Shown here piece after piece: positions 15,439 through 24,752 of a DNA stretch of 64,000 nucleotides (positions within the stretch are counted from its first letter, which is position 1; every line of letters begins with the position of its first letter). A model generated the notes under the pieces. The model was not told the DNA's origin. It did no database searches and worked only from the letters and a program-made list of their open reading frames with translations. A program made the translations under genes and the position numbers. The stretch is from Thioalkalivibrio sp. ALJ16 (GTDB lineage: Bacteria > Pseudomonadota > Gammaproteobacteria > Ectothiorhodospirales > Ectothiorhodospiraceae): the NCBI RefSeq assembly GCF_000377345.1, contig NZ_KB898038.1, forward strand, positions 1 through 64,000, in the 5' to 3' direction.

Positions 15439-16431
15439 ATGACGATCTTCTCCGTTCTTGATCTCGCGCCCATCACCCAGGGTGGGGATGCCTCCTGCGC
15501 CTTGCAGCAAAGCTGCGACCTTGCGCGCCATGCCGAGGCCCTTGGCTTCCACCGCTACTGGCTGGCGGAACACCACAACATGCCGGGCATCGCCAGCGCC
15601 GCCACTGCCGTGGTCATCGGTCAGGTAGCGGCCGCCACGCGCCAGATCCGGGTCGGTGCCGGGGGCATCATGCTGCCCAACCACGCCCCGCTGGTGGTGG
15701 CCGAGCAGTTCGGCACACTGAACGCGCTGTACCCGGGCCGTATCGATCTGGGTCTCGGGCGCGCACCCGGTGCGGACCCGGCCACCGCGCGCGCCCTGCG
15801 GCGTGCCCCGGACGTGGATCCCGAGCAGTTCCCGCGGGACCTCGAGGAGGTGCTTGGCTTCCTCGACGAGCCGGGGCCGGATCAGGTGATTCGCGCCATC
15901 CCCGGCGCCGGCCAGCGGGTCCCGGTATGGGTGCTCGGCTCCAGCCTGTTCGGGGCCCAGCTGGCGGCACGCATGGGCCTGCCCTACGCATTCGCCTCGC
16001 ACTTCGCCCCCGGGCACCTGATGGAGGCACTGGCGCTGTACCGCGACCGCTTCCAGCCCTCGCGCTGGCTGGAGCGCCCCTACGCGATGCTCGGCTACAA
16101 CGTGTATGCCGCCGACAGCGATCAGGAGGCCCGGACCCTGGCCAGCTCCATGGAACAGGCCTTCATCAGCCTGCGCCGCGGGCGCCCGGAACCGATCCAG
16201 CCCCCTGTCGAGGGCTACCGCGACCGCCTCGACCGGGCGGAACGCGCGATCGTCGAGAGGACCATGGCCTGCTCCGCCATCGGCGCGGCGGACACGGTGG
16301 AACGCGAGATTCACGCGTTTCTCGCGCAAACCGGGGCGGACGAACTAATCATCACCACCACGACATTCGACCATGACGCACGCCGGCGGTCGCTGGAACT
16401 TACCGCCATGGTCCGCGACCGCCTCGCCTGA
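15439..16431 (+). CDS. LLM-class flavin-dependent oxidoreductase (YhbW-like)
   Basis: 330 residues, bacterial luciferase-like TIM barrel. Signature pieces are [69 protein letters not shown] and a phosphate-binding VPVWVLGSS. The [11 protein letters not shown] form is that of the YhbW group, whose substrates are unknown. ATG 15439 is preferred because homologues start [13 protein letters not shown] 15430 is equally possible. A TACAAT at 15426-15431 would sit too close to be its -10 unless the transcript is leaderless. Confidence 0.87.
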   Translation: MTIFSVLDLAPITQGGDASCALQQSCDLARHAEALGFHRYWLAEHHNMPGIASAATAVVIGQVAAATRQIRVGAGGIMLPNHAPLVVAEQFGTLNALYPGRIDLGLGRAPGADPATARALRRAPDVDPEQFPRDLEEVLGFLDEPGPDQVIRAIPGAGQRVPVWVLGSSLFGAQLAARMGLPYAFASHFAPGHLMEALALYRDRFQPSRWLERPYAMLGYNVYAADSDQEARTLASSMEQAFISLRRGRPEPIQPPVEGYRDRLDRAERAIVERTMACSAIGAADTVEREIHAFLAQTGADELIITTTTFDHDARRRSLELTAMVRDRLA

Positions 16432-16498
16432 AACCCCGTTTTCGCGGCCACCCTGCGTACCCTATGCTTGGGGACATCATCATCACGGGGGGAGGCGC

Positions 16499-17032
16499 AT
16501 GCGTATCAAGGTCCACGGGATCACCATCGAGTGCATCACCGGCGATATCGCGGCCCAGCGCGACATGGATGCGGTGGTCAATGCCGCCAATGCCTGGTTG
16601 CGCCCGGGCGGCGGGGTGGCCGGCGCCATCCATCGGGCGGCCGGCCCGGGGCTCGAACGCGAGTGCCAGCCACTGGCCCCGATCGAACCGGGACAGGCCG
16701 TCCTGACCGAGGGCCACAACCTGCCCAACCGCTTCGTGATCCACTGCCTGGGCCCGGTCTACGGCCGCGACGAGCCCGCCAGCCGCCTGCTGTCCGCCTG
16801 CTACCGCAACGCGCTGACCCGCGCCGAGGAAGCCGGGGTCTACAGCGTCGCCTTCCCCGCGCTATCCACCGGGGCCTTCGGCTACCCGATCGAGGAGGCC
16901 GCCCGCATCGCCCTGCAGACCGTGATCGACGCCACCCCGCGGCTGGACGCGGTCAGGCATGTGCGCTTCGTGCTGCACAGCGAGGATGATCGCGAGCTCC
17001 ACGAGCGCATCCTCACGGAGCTGACCGCGTGA
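16499..17032 (+). CDS. macrodomain ADP-ribose hydrolase (YmdB-like)
   Basis: 177 residues, the entire protein is a MacroD-type macrodomain. The ADP-ribose site is intact: ITGDIAAQ, DAVVNAANAWLRPGGGVAGAIHRAAG and the second loop FPALSTGAFGYPIEEAA. MacroD/YmdB enzymes hydrolyse O-acetyl-ADP-ribose and remove mono-ADP-ribose from proteins. GGGGGGAGG precedes the ATG. The final bases overlap the phosphoribosyltransferase start (GTGA), so both are made together, hinting at linked ADP-ribose or nucleotide chemistry. Confidence 0.92.
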   Translation: MRIKVHGITIECITGDIAAQRDMDAVVNAANAWLRPGGGVAGAIHRAAGPGLERECQPLAPIEPGQAVLTEGHNLPNRFVIHCLGPVYGRDEPASRLLSACYRNALTRAEEAGVYSVAFPALSTGAFGYPIEEAARIALQTVIDATPRLDAVRHVRFVLHSEDDRELHERILTELTA

Positions 17033-17670
17033 GTGCCGAGCACGGGCCCGACGCCCCGCGCAGGATGCCGGTGCAGCTGATTACGGTAGATGAGGTCGTG
17101 CACGCAGCCGACGACCTCGCGCGCCGGATCCTGGCGCATGGCCCGCCACCGGATACGATCGTGGCCATCGCCCGCGGCGGTTTCATGCCGGCGCGCTTTC
17201 TGTGCGATTTCCTCGGGGTGCACAGGCTGCTCAGCCTCAAGGTCGAGCACTACACGGCGGGCGCGCGCGCCCGGCAGCGCGCGGCGGTCACCATCCCGCT
17301 GGCTGGCGAGATCCGCGATGAACGCGTCCTGCTGGTCGACGACGTCAATGACAGCGGCGACACCCTGAACGCCGCGCGCCCGCATCTGGAGGCCCTGGGC
17401 CCGGCCACGCTCCACACCGCGGTGCTGCATGAAAAGGACCGCACCACCTGCCGCGCCGATTTTTGCAGCCAGGCGGTGCATGAATGGCGCTGGATCCTGT
17501 ATCCCTGGGCCGTGGTCGAGGATGTCGGCCAGTTCATCCGCGAGATGGATCCGCCCCCGGCCAGTCGCGCTGCACTCCACGCCCGCCTGCAGGGGGACTA
17601 CGGCCTGCGCCTGGCGCCCGAACAGCTCGAACGCGTAATCCGCTACAACGGGCTGGACATCCCGCTCTGA
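17029..17670 (+). CDS. phosphoribosyltransferase-domain protein
   Basis: 213 residues, GTG start overlapping the macrodomain stop. A type I PRTase core is visible: [21 protein letters not shown], then the PRPP-binding loop [17 protein letters not shown] (about residues 101-117). The [13 protein letters not shown] and [13 protein letters not shown] segments resemble xanthine/hypoxanthine PRTases of the archaeal Gpt-like type. A C-terminal extension after residue 165 ([36 protein letters not shown]) is unfamiliar. The substrate base cannot be assigned. Confidence 0.82.
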   Translation: MSAEHGPDAPRRMPVQLITVDEVVHAADDLARRILAHGPPPDTIVAIARGGFMPARFLCDFLGVHRLLSLKVEHYTAGARARQRAAVTIPLAGEIRDERVLLVDDVNDSGDTLNAARPHLEALGPATLHTAVLHEKDRTTCRADFCSQAVHEWRWILYPWAVVEDVGQFIREMDPPPASRAALHARLQGDYGLRLAPEQLERVIRYNGLDIPL

Positions 17671-17759
17671 CCGGGTTGGCAAGCGCCGCCGGGGACAGGA
17701 TCATAGGGCCGCGGCCCGCCCGGGCGGGCCGCCCCAACCGCAATGGAACGAGACTGCCC

Positions 17760-18956
17760 ATGTCATATCTCAAGGACTTCCCCAGCCCCGAGGGCTATTT
17801 CGGAGAATTCGGTGGCGCCTTCCTGCCCCCGGAACTGGAGCCCCACTTCGAGGAGATCAACCATGCCTACCGCACGCTGGCGCGTTCCGGTGATTTCCTG
17901 AACGAACTGCGCTACATCCGCAAGCACTATCAGGGACGCCCTACCCCCGTGTACTACGCGCACAACCTGAGCCGGGCCGTGGGCGCGCACATCTTCCTCA
18001 AGCGCGAGGACCTCAACCATTCCGGCGCGCACAAGCTGAACCACTGCATGGGCGAGGCCCTGCTGGCCAAGCACATGGGCAAGAAGAAGCTGATCGCCGA
18101 GACCGGTGCCGGTCAGCACGGCGTGGCCCTGGCCACCGCCGCCGCCTATTTCGGCATGGAATGCGAGATCCACATGGGCGAGATCGACATCGCCAAGGAG
18201 GCCCCTAACGTGACCCGCATGAAGCTGATGGGCGCACAGGTGGTGCCGGTCTCCTTCGGCGGGCGCTCGCTGAAGGAAGCGGTGGATTCGGCGTTCCAGT
18301 CCTACCTGTCACAGGCCGACGAGGCCCTGTTCGCAATCGGTTCGGTCGTGGGCCCGCACCCATTCCCGCAGATGGTGCGCAACTTCCAGTCCGTTGTCGG
18401 GATCGAGGCCCGCGAACAGTATCTCGAAATGAGCGGCGGCGAACTGCCCGATCACGTCGTCGCCTGCGTCGGCGGAGGTTCCAACGCGATGGGCATGTTT
18501 GCCGGCTTTATCGAGGACGAGGCGGTACAGCTGAACGGGGTCGAGCCGCTGGGGCGCGGCACGAAGCTCGGCGAGCACTCCGCCACCATGACCTACGGCA
18601 AACCCGGCATGATCCACGGCTTCAAGTGCATGCTGCTGGCCGACGAGGAAGGCAACCCGGCGCCCGTCCACTCGATTGCCTCGGGCCTGGACTACCCCGG
18701 CGTCGGCCCGGAACACTCCTACCTGAAGACCACCGGCCGCGTGGCCTATCACGCCATCAACGACGACGAGACCCTGGATGCGTTCTACCGGCTCTCGCGC
18801 ACCGAGGGGATCATCCCCGCACTGGAAAGCGCCCATGCCGTGGCCTGGGCCATGAAGCACGGCCGCGAGAACCCGGGCACCACCATCCTGGCCAACCTTT
18901 CCGGGCGCGGCGACAAGGACATCGACTACGTCGCCCGCGAGTTCGGGCACGGCTGA
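17760..18956 (+). CDS. trpB: tryptophan synthase beta chain (orphan TrpB)
   Basis: 398 residues, PLP enzyme converting indole and serine to tryptophan. The PLP lysine lies in [16 protein letters not shown], with [11 protein letters not shown], the phosphate loop [12 protein letters not shown] and [19 protein letters not shown] intact, so activity is expected. No trpA or other trp gene is adjacent, and several positions depart from the usual consensus ([12 protein letters not shown] for [29 protein letters not shown]). It is probably a second, stand-alone TrpB used for indole salvage, or it acts on another indole-like acceptor. Confidence 0.88.
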   Translation: MSYLKDFPSPEGYFGEFGGAFLPPELEPHFEEINHAYRTLARSGDFLNELRYIRKHYQGRPTPVYYAHNLSRAVGAHIFLKREDLNHSGAHKLNHCMGEALLAKHMGKKKLIAETGAGQHGVALATAAAYFGMECEIHMGEIDIAKEAPNVTRMKLMGAQVVPVSFGGRSLKEAVDSAFQSYLSQADEALFAIGSVVGPHPFPQMVRNFQSVVGIEAREQYLEMSGGELPDHVVACVGGGSNAMGMFAGFIEDEAVQLNGVEPLGRGTKLGEHSATMTYGKPGMIHGFKCMLLADEEGNPAPVHSIASGLDYPGVGPEHSYLKTTGRVAYHAINDDETLDAFYRLSRTEGIIPALESAHAVAWAMKHGRENPGTTILANLSGRGDKDIDYVAREFGHG

Positions 18957-19031
18957 GGGAACCTGGCCCCGGGCCTGACCGGTCTCAGGATATCCCGAGG
19001 ACAGACCCGCAAGCGCCCGGAGGCAGACGCA

Positions 19032-19298
19032 ATGGCAGGTGGATGGGCAAAGGATGGCGCCGAGCAGGAGCAGATCGACCACACGGTCGAGGATGCCCTG
19101 CAACGGGTGCGCAGTCAGATCCCGGCTGGCGAAAGCCTGACCGAGTGCGAGGAGTGCGACGCGCCGATCCCCGAGGGTCGGCGCCGGGCCCTGCCGGGGG
19201 TTCGCCTGTGCGTGACCTGCCAGGAGGCGCGGGATGCCCGCCAGCAGGCCTCCGGCCCCTACAACCGCCGCGCCTCCAAGGACAGCCAGCTACGCTGA
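19032..19298 (+). CDS. DksA/TraR-type zinc-finger protein (YbiI-like)
   Basis: 88 residues with a C4 zinc finger, CEEC-X18-CVTC (ECEECDAPIPEGRR...LCVTCQEARD). The N-terminal helix is short, so it lacks the coiled-coil tip of full DksA and belongs with the small YbiI/TraR group. These may bind RNA polymerase near the secondary channel. GGAGG precedes the ATG. It follows trpB by 75 bp on the same strand. Confidence 0.85.
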   Translation: MAGGWAKDGAEQEQIDHTVEDALQRVRSQIPAGESLTECEECDAPIPEGRRRALPGVRLCVTCQEARDARQQASGPYNRRASKDSQLR

Positions 19299-19329
19299 CC
19301 CACTCGGCGGGCGCCTGCCAGCTGAGTCA

Positions 19330-19635
19330 TCACAGATACTTCAGGCGTGCCCGCAGGGAATCGGGGTCGGAAACCACATCCTGCAGCCGGGCACCGTCGT
19401 CCGTGCTGCCAACGACCACCCCCTTTCCCGAGACCGGGATCACGCTGTCGATCTGGAATCGCCCGCTCGTGCCACGCAGGAAGCACTCCTCGTCGAAGTA
19501 CAGGCAGTCCCCATCCGGTCCGATCACGTCGGACTCGAGCGTGTCAAAGCCGATCAGGTGCGCGATATCCTCGCGCCCTTCCACCTCTACCGATTCGATC
19601 GTCTGCTGTTCCGGGTCAATCAACAGGGCCTTCAT
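19330..19635 (-). CDS. hypothetical protein, DUF3846-like
   Basis: 101 residues, cytoplasmic. Begins MKALLIDPEQQTIESVEVEG, then IAHLIGFDTLESDVIGPDGDCLYFDEECFL and FQIDSVIPVSGKGVVVGS, which by eye resembles short DUF3846-type proteins of unknown function. The ATG at 19635 has an AAGGAG site. It is convergent with the zinc-finger gene and divergent from the deacetylase gene. Confidence 0.75.
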   Translation of the reverse strand: MKALLIDPEQQTIESVEVEGREDIAHLIGFDTLESDVIGPDGDCLYFDEECFLRGTSGRFQIDSVIPVSGKGVVVGSTDDGARLQDVVSDPDSLRARLKYL

Positions 19636-19720
19636 CCGGGTCTCCTTCAGGCGGTTTATGCACGCGCCATCACAGTAGCGATCCGGACCCGGTCTGGCCA
19701 CTGTCCCCGCCACGGGTGCC

Positions 19721-19726
19721 TATACT
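19721..19726 (+). promoter_or_regulatory. possible -10 element (TATACT)
   Basis: TATACT lies 33 bases before the GTG of the deacetylase-like gene. No convincing -35 is visible. Confidence 0.35.
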
Positions 19727-19758
19727 CGCCAGAGGCGATCGCGCGCGGAGGCTTGCCC

Positions 19759-20694
19759 GTGACCCATACGGCCTACATCTCGCACCCCGACTGCCTGCTG
19801 CATGACCCCGGGCCACACCACCCGGAATGTCCCGAACGCCTGCACGCCATTCGCAGCGCCCTGCTCGATGCGGACCTCCTCGAGAGCCTGCACCTGCTGG
19901 AGGCCCCGCTGGCCGATGACAGTCAGCTCCGGCGCGTCCACTCCGCCAGCCACATCGCCCGGGTTCGCGACCATGTCCCGGCGCCCGACCAGTACACCCA
20001 TCTGGACCCGGACACCCCCATGGGAGAACACTCGCTCCAGGCCGCCCTGCGCGCGGCGGGTGCCGGCATCGAGGGCGTGCGCGCGGTGATGGAGGGAGAC
20101 GCGGACAACGCCTTCTGCGCCGTGCGCCCGCCCGGACACCACGCGGAGCCCGACCGCGCCATGGGCTTTTGCCTGTTCAACAACATCGCCGTGGCGGCCG
20201 CGCACGCGATCGCCCGGTACGGACTGGCGCGCGTGGCTATCGTTGATTTCGACGTCCACCATGGCAACGGCATCGAGGCCGCCTTCGGCGACGATCCTCG
20301 GGTGCTGTACTGCTCCTCGTTCCAGTCTCCGTACTACCCGGATACGCCACTGGCCCGGCGCGAGCACCTGGTGCACACACCGCTGCCCGCGGGCACCGAC
20401 GGCGCCACCTTCCGCGCCGCCATTACGCGCGACTGGCTGCCCGCGCTGGAGGGCTTCCGACCGGAACTGGTGCTGGTCGCCGCCGGATTCGATGCGCACC
20501 GGGAAGACCCGCTGGCCGGCCTCAACCTGGTGGAAGACGACTTCGCCTGGGTGACACGCACCCTGGTCGAGATCGCCGCGCGGCACGCCAGCGGGTGTCT
20601 GGTCTCGATGCTGGAGGGGGGCTATGCCCTCCCTGCCCTGGGGCGCAGCGTTTGCGCCCACCTGCGCGCCCTGAACCCGGCCCCACCCCGCTGA
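19759..20694 (+). CDS. histone-deacetylase family hydrolase
   Basis: 311 residues. Zinc-site and charge-relay residues are present: HHPECPERL, RPPGHHAEPDRAMGFCLFNN, IVDFDVHHGNG, SFQSPYYPDT, AAGFDAHREDPLAGLNL and LEGGY. Bacterial members deacetylate polyamines, acetoin-related substrates or proteins; which one is used here is unknown. The GTG at 19759 has a GGAGG site. It is divergent from the DUF3846-like gene. Confidence 0.92.
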   Translation: MTHTAYISHPDCLLHDPGPHHPECPERLHAIRSALLDADLLESLHLLEAPLADDSQLRRVHSASHIARVRDHVPAPDQYTHLDPDTPMGEHSLQAALRAAGAGIEGVRAVMEGDADNAFCAVRPPGHHAEPDRAMGFCLFNNIAVAAAHAIARYGLARVAIVDFDVHHGNGIEAAFGDDPRVLYCSSFQSPYYPDTPLARREHLVHTPLPAGTDGATFRAAITRDWLPALEGFRPELVLVAAGFDAHREDPLAGLNLVEDDFAWVTRTLVEIAARHASGCLVSMLEGGYALPALGRSVCAHLRALNPAPPR

Positions 20695-20897
20695 CCCGCC
20701 GCATCCCGTCCCCACGACGCCCGCCGTCCACCCACCTCCACGGCCGACGTCGGACGCCGCCTGGCCGCTTTCACCACCCCGCGCCCGCTCCGGCGGCGCC
20801 GGGCGGTTCCTCCGACGCGACAGCGGTGACCGCAATCGGGCATCCTGCGACCAATGAAACCGACTGCCGCTCCGTCCCCCGCCGCGCACGCACCGCG

Positions 20898-21506
20898 ATG
20901 AACCTGCGCCACGCCATCGCAGGGCATCCTTTGCTGGCCGGGATCGCGTTTCAGGCCGCACTGATTCCATTGGCCCTGGTGCTCGCCGGAGTCGCCGGCA
21001 TCACCCTGAGCGACCACTTCCACTGGTCCCTCGAGGCGACGGCCATCGGGGCCCTGGCGGTACTGCCGATGCTGGCACTGCTGGCGGCGCTCGCGGCCAG
21101 CCAGTGGGAGCCCTACCGCCGACTGGCTCGGCAGGTCCGCGACTTCGTTCACCAGCTGTTCCAGGGCGCCCTGCCCGGTGCGGTACTGCTGCTCTCCATT
21201 CTCGCCGGGGTGGGCGAGGAACTGCTGGTGCGCGGCGTGCTGCAGGGCTGGCTCAGCGAGCGCTGGGGCCCGGAGTGGGCGATCCTGGTCGCGGCCCTGG
21301 TGTTCGGTCTGGCCCATTCCATCAGCCGCTTCTATTTCGTCTTCGCGACCCTGATCGGCCTGTATCTGGGCGTGCTCTACCACGTGACCGGAAACCTGCT
21401 GGTGGTGATCGTCACCCACGCCCTCTATGACTGGATCGTGATCCACCTGTATCTGCGCTCGCGGGGTGCCACCCGCACCCGCGGCGGCCCGGGCGAACCG
21501 ACCTGA
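20898..21506 (+). CDS. CPBP-family intramembrane metalloprotease
   Basis: 202 residues, about six membrane helices. The Abi/CAAX-protease motifs are complete: GVGEELLVRGVLQGWL (EExxxR), LVFGLAHSISRFYFVF (FxxxH) and VTHALYDWIVIHL. No ribosome site is clear before the ATG. Upstream, 20695-20897 holds no recognisable feature. Substrates of this family are rarely known. Confidence 0.85.
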   Translation: MNLRHAIAGHPLLAGIAFQAALIPLALVLAGVAGITLSDHFHWSLEATAIGALAVLPMLALLAALAASQWEPYRRLARQVRDFVHQLFQGALPGAVLLLSILAGVGEELLVRGVLQGWLSERWGPEWAILVAALVFGLAHSISRFYFVFATLIGLYLGVLYHVTGNLLVVIVTHALYDWIVIHLYLRSRGATRTRGGPGEPT

Positions 21507-21573
21507 TTGCCCGCCGCCGCGCCATCGCCGCATACTCGCCCCATGCAGGCCTTACTCCGACCCCGCCCCGTCC

Positions 21574-21936
21574 ATGCGTGCCGCCCGCGTCGGTGAACTT
21601 GGCCTCGCATTACTGATCCTGCTGCCGCTGGCCGCGAGCGGCTACCTGTTGCCCCAGGCCGGCAACACGGCCGCCATCCTCGACTGGCTGACCCGCGCCA
21701 CCGGCGTACTCGCCCTGACCCTGATCCTGCTGGCCGCAGTCCGGCAGCGGCCAGCGCTGTGGGTAGGTGCCGGCATCGGCATTGCCCCCTTTGTCAGCGC
21801 GGTGCGCAGCCTGGCCGCGCGCGGCGAGCCGGCGGCACCCCCTGTCCAGCTGATCTACGCCGTCAATACCCGCGATCAGGCGCCCTACGCCATCGGGATA
21901 CTGGACGCGGGCGCGGACGCCGACACCGTTGAATGA
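21574..21936 (+). CDS. small hypothetical membrane protein
   Basis: 120 residues with three predicted helices (LGLALLILLPLAASGYLLP, LTRATGVLALTLILLAAVR, LWVGAGIGIAPFVSAVRSLA) and an acidic C-terminus (ILDAGADADTVE). I do not recognise a family. The start at 21574 has no clear ribosome site. It ends nine bases from the convergent EAL gene. Confidence 0.55.
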   Translation: MRAARVGELGLALLILLPLAASGYLLPQAGNTAAILDWLTRATGVLALTLILLAAVRQRPALWVGAGIGIAPFVSAVRSLAARGEPAAPPVQLIYAVNTRDQAPYAIGILDAGADADTVE

Positions 21937-21945
21937 CCACCGCGT

Positions 21946-23220
21946 TCAGCCCCCGATCGCGGTGCCACCCTGGCACGCCTGCTCCATGAACCGGTCCAGA
22001 CGGGCCGGGCGACCGAGGTAAAACCCCTGCACCAGATCGCAGCCCAGCGCACGCAGATGCTCCAGGGTGGCGGCATCCTCCACGCCTTCGGCCACCACGG
22101 TCAGTCCCAGCTGGTGGCCCAGCCCGATCATCGACTCGACGATGCGCTGGTGCGCAGGACTGGAGACCAGCTCGTGCACGAAGGTCATGTCGATCTTGAG
22201 TTCGTCCAGGGGCATGTGCAGCAGGCGTTCCATGGAGGAATACCCGATGCCGAAATCATCCATGGACACGCGCAGCCCAAGGGCCTTCATCTGCTGCAGC
22301 GCCGACCGCGCCTCGGCATCATCGCTCTCCATCACCGCGGTCTCGGTCAGCTCGATGGTGACCCGCTCCGGCGGCACACGCCAGACCTCCAGTGACTGCG
22401 CGACCAGCTCCACCAGTTCGCGCTCCTGCAGGTCATCGGCCGAGAAGTTCACCGACACCCCCGCATCCAGGCCCGCCAGCCGATATTCGCCGCACTGGCG
22501 CAGTGCCGTGTTGAAGACCCAGTGGGTCAGCCGCGGCATCAGGTCCGTCCCCTCGGCGGCGCGCACCATGGTGTCCGGCCGGATTGGTCCGTACTGGGGG
22601 TGATCCCAGCGCAGCAGGGCCTCCACCGATTCCACCCGCCCGGACCGCAGCCCGATCTGAGGCTGATACTCGAGATGCAGGGCCCCTTCCTCGATCGCCT
22701 CTCCGAGCTGGGACCACAGGTCGATCCCTTCCAGCATCTCCGCGGCCACCTCCGGGGTGTACTGGCGCAGACTCGCGCGCGCCCGACGCGCCTGACGCAC
22801 CGCCGCGTAGGCCCGGGCCAGCAGCGTCTGCGGCGCCACCGAGAGCTCGGCCAGCGCAAGCCCCGCGCGCGGCCACAGCAGCACCTGACGTTCGCCGCAA
22901 GCAAACGGCTCGGTCAGTACCCTGAGCATCTTGTGTGCAGCCAGCTCGGCGAACCCGCCGCCGGCTACTCCAGGCAGCGCACATGCGAGCTGGTGCCGCC
23001 CGGTGATCCCGGCGAGGCCATCCGGTATCGCCGCGGCCAGTGCCCGCCCGGCGTGCCGGATCAGCTCATCCGTGGCCGGATAGCCCAAAGCCGCATCGAC
23101 GTCGCCCAGTCCCTCAAGCTCGAGCACGACCACCGCCATCCGTGTACCGGCATCCAACGGTCGCCGGCCCAGGTCGTCCACGGCCGCGAGAAAATCCGGA
23201 TATTCCAGCCAGTCAGGCAT
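21946..23220 (-). CDS. degenerate GGDEF plus EAL c-di-GMP phosphodiesterase
   Basis: 424 residues, cytoplasmic. Residues 1-155 look like a GGDEF fold with the active loop lost (GITGRHQLACAL where GGDEF would be). Residues 175-415 are an EAL domain with catalytic residues intact: YQPQIGLRSGRVESVEALLRW (E200-A-L), NFSADDL, ELTETAVMES, SMDDFGIGYSS, LKIDMTFV and AEGVEDAATL. c-di-GMP hydrolysis is therefore likely, with the first domain perhaps a GTP sensor. It lies 34 bp downstream of the HD-GYP gene on the same strand. Confidence 0.88.
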   Translation of the reverse strand: MPDWLEYPDFLAAVDDLGRRPLDAGTRMAVVVLELEGLGDVDAALGYPATDELIRHAGRALAAAIPDGLAGITGRHQLACALPGVAGGGFAELAAHKMLRVLTEPFACGERQVLLWPRAGLALAELSVAPQTLLARAYAAVRQARRARASLRQYTPEVAAEMLEGIDLWSQLGEAIEEGALHLEYQPQIGLRSGRVESVEALLRWDHPQYGPIRPDTMVRAAEGTDLMPRLTHWVFNTALRQCGEYRLAGLDAGVSVNFSADDLQERELVELVAQSLEVWRVPPERVTIELTETAVMESDDAEARSALQQMKALGLRVSMDDFGIGYSSMERLLHMPLDELKIDMTFVHELVSSPAHQRIVESMIGLGHQLGLTVVAEGVEDAATLEHLRALGCDLVQGFYLGRPARLDRFMEQACQGGTAIGG

Positions 23221-23254
23221 AGGCAGTCCTGCGGGTATGCGCCCCTGCGACGCT

Positions 23255-24508
23255 TTACAGATAATAGCGGGCGGGATCAACGCCGTACGCGCCCGGCGGC
23301 AAGCTGCGCCGGATCTGGCGGCGGGCACCCTCCGAGGCCGGGTCGCGATCCGCCAGATCCAGCTCTCGCGGATCCGGATACGGACGATGCGAAGGATCGA
23401 GGATGCGCATCACCCGGGGCATAAAACGCTGCGCGCGGCGGTGGCTGAGCACAATCGCGACCTCGCCACTGTCCAGCTCCACCAGGCTCCCGACCGGGAA
23501 CAACCCGACACAGTGACTGAACTGATCCACCAGCGCCGAATTCAGGCCCCAGCGCCCGCCCTCGCGCAGTTCCACCAGGGCCTCGTACGGGGTCTCGACC
23601 AGACTGCTCCCGGTCAGGAGCTCCTCGTAGGAATCCACGATCGCGGCCATGCGGGCATAGGCGCTGATCTGATTGGCCACCAGGCCGCGCGGGTAGCCCC
23701 GTCCGTCCTCGCGTTCGTGATGCTGGGCCACGATCTCGCGCACCTCCTCGGGAATCGCATGGGACCGCTGCAGGATGACCTCGCCGTACTCGACATGCCG
23801 CTGCAGTTCGCGGCGCTGTTCAGGGGACAGACGGGCACCGCGCACCAACAGCGCCGGCGGCAGCTGCATCTTGCCGATATCCATCAGCAGCCCCCCCAGG
23901 CCCAGAAGCGACAGCTCCGCGCGGTTGAGACCCAGGTGACGCCCCAGCGCCAGCAGATGAACGGCCACGTTCAGACAACGGCCATACAGGGCATCCCCCG
24001 AGTCCTGCAGACGTGCCAGCAGCAACAGGGCATCCGGGTTGCGCTCGACGCTCTCGCGCAACGCCTCGGAGGCCTCGCGCGCCGCCTCGATCCGCACCCC
24101 GGGGCTGCGCTCCATCCCGGCACGGATCTGCTCCAGCACCCGCGCTGCAACCGCCCGGGCCTCGCGCGCCGCCGGCAACTCCGCCTCCATCACACACTGA
24201 TCGCGATACACCGCCATGCCACGAAACTGGGCGGCCTCCCCGGCCACCACCGGGTTCCCGGTCTCGGGACCGCCCCCGGTCTGACGCGGCAGCCGCGCCA
24301 AGGCCTCGGGCGCGCTCTTTTCGCGGTCCACCCAGACCCGGCTGCAGTGACGCGCCAGCTCCTCGATATCCGCCTGCGAACGCACCAGTACACCCTCGAC
24401 CAGATACGGGGTCTCCAGCCAGGGGCGGTCCAGCCGACTGACATACATCCCTACCTGCAGGTCGGAGACCGCAATCTCCTGCTGAATCAGTCCCAAGGGC
24501 ATCCCCAT
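23255..24508 (-). CDS. DUF3391 plus degenerate HD-GYP protein
   Basis: 417 residues. The N-terminal DUF3391 (IAVSDLQVGMYVSRLDRPWLETPY) precedes an HD-GYP domain. The GYP part is intact (QHHEREDGRGYPRGL), but the HD pair reads MD (LLMDIGK, residue 209) and the upstream conserved His is Arg (YGRCLNVAV), compared with HSVAV and LMHDIGK in the paralogue at 51034-52272. Phosphodiesterase activity is probably lost or altered. It precedes the EAL gene in a likely operon, so it may regulate it. Confidence 0.85.
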   Translation of the reverse strand: MGMPLGLIQQEIAVSDLQVGMYVSRLDRPWLETPYLVEGVLVRSQADIEELARHCSRVWVDREKSAPEALARLPRQTGGGPETGNPVVAGEAAQFRGMAVYRDQCVMEAELPAAREARAVAARVLEQIRAGMERSPGVRIEAAREASEALRESVERNPDALLLLARLQDSGDALYGRCLNVAVHLLALGRHLGLNRAELSLLGLGGLLMDIGKMQLPPALLVRGARLSPEQRRELQRHVEYGEVILQRSHAIPEEVREIVAQHHEREDGRGYPRGLVANQISAYARMAAIVDSYEELLTGSSLVETPYEALVELREGGRWGLNSALVDQFSHCVGLFPVGSLVELDSGEVAIVLSHRRAQRFMPRVMRILDPSHRPYPDPRELDLADRDPASEGARRQIRRSLPPGAYGVDPARYYL

Positions 24509-24636
24509 CGCATCCGGCCGTCGCACCCGGTGGCCACAACAACCGCCACATCCCGTCAATCCCTAACTTAGCGCCCGCGTCGGGATGCGGCCAGCGCATC
24601 AGTAGACCCGACGTTAATACACGCGCATTTCCCAGG

Positions 24637-24650
24637 GCGTCTCCCTGGCG
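24637..24650 (+). repeat. dispersed GCGTCTCCCTGGCG motif copy
   Basis: The same 14-mer occurs at 280-293, and near-identical ones at 31580-31592 and 52366-52379 (minus). Here it lies in the divergent gap 24509-24752, inside CCAGG/CCTGG arms, and is followed by a CGGTTTT/AAAACCG inverted repeat (24659-24684). Confidence 0.4.
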
Positions 24651-24752
24651 TTAGCGCGCGGTTTTCGCATCACGTGCAAAACCGGGCGTGGTGAGGGACC
24701 ATAAGTCTTGCCAGATAGATGGTAACGCACCACCCCAGCCCGGAGGTTACGT

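Noticed and set aside
24560-24752. c-di-GMP riboswitch upstream of DUF1631
   Set aside because: Hairpins are present but the conserved GEMM core sequences are not seen.
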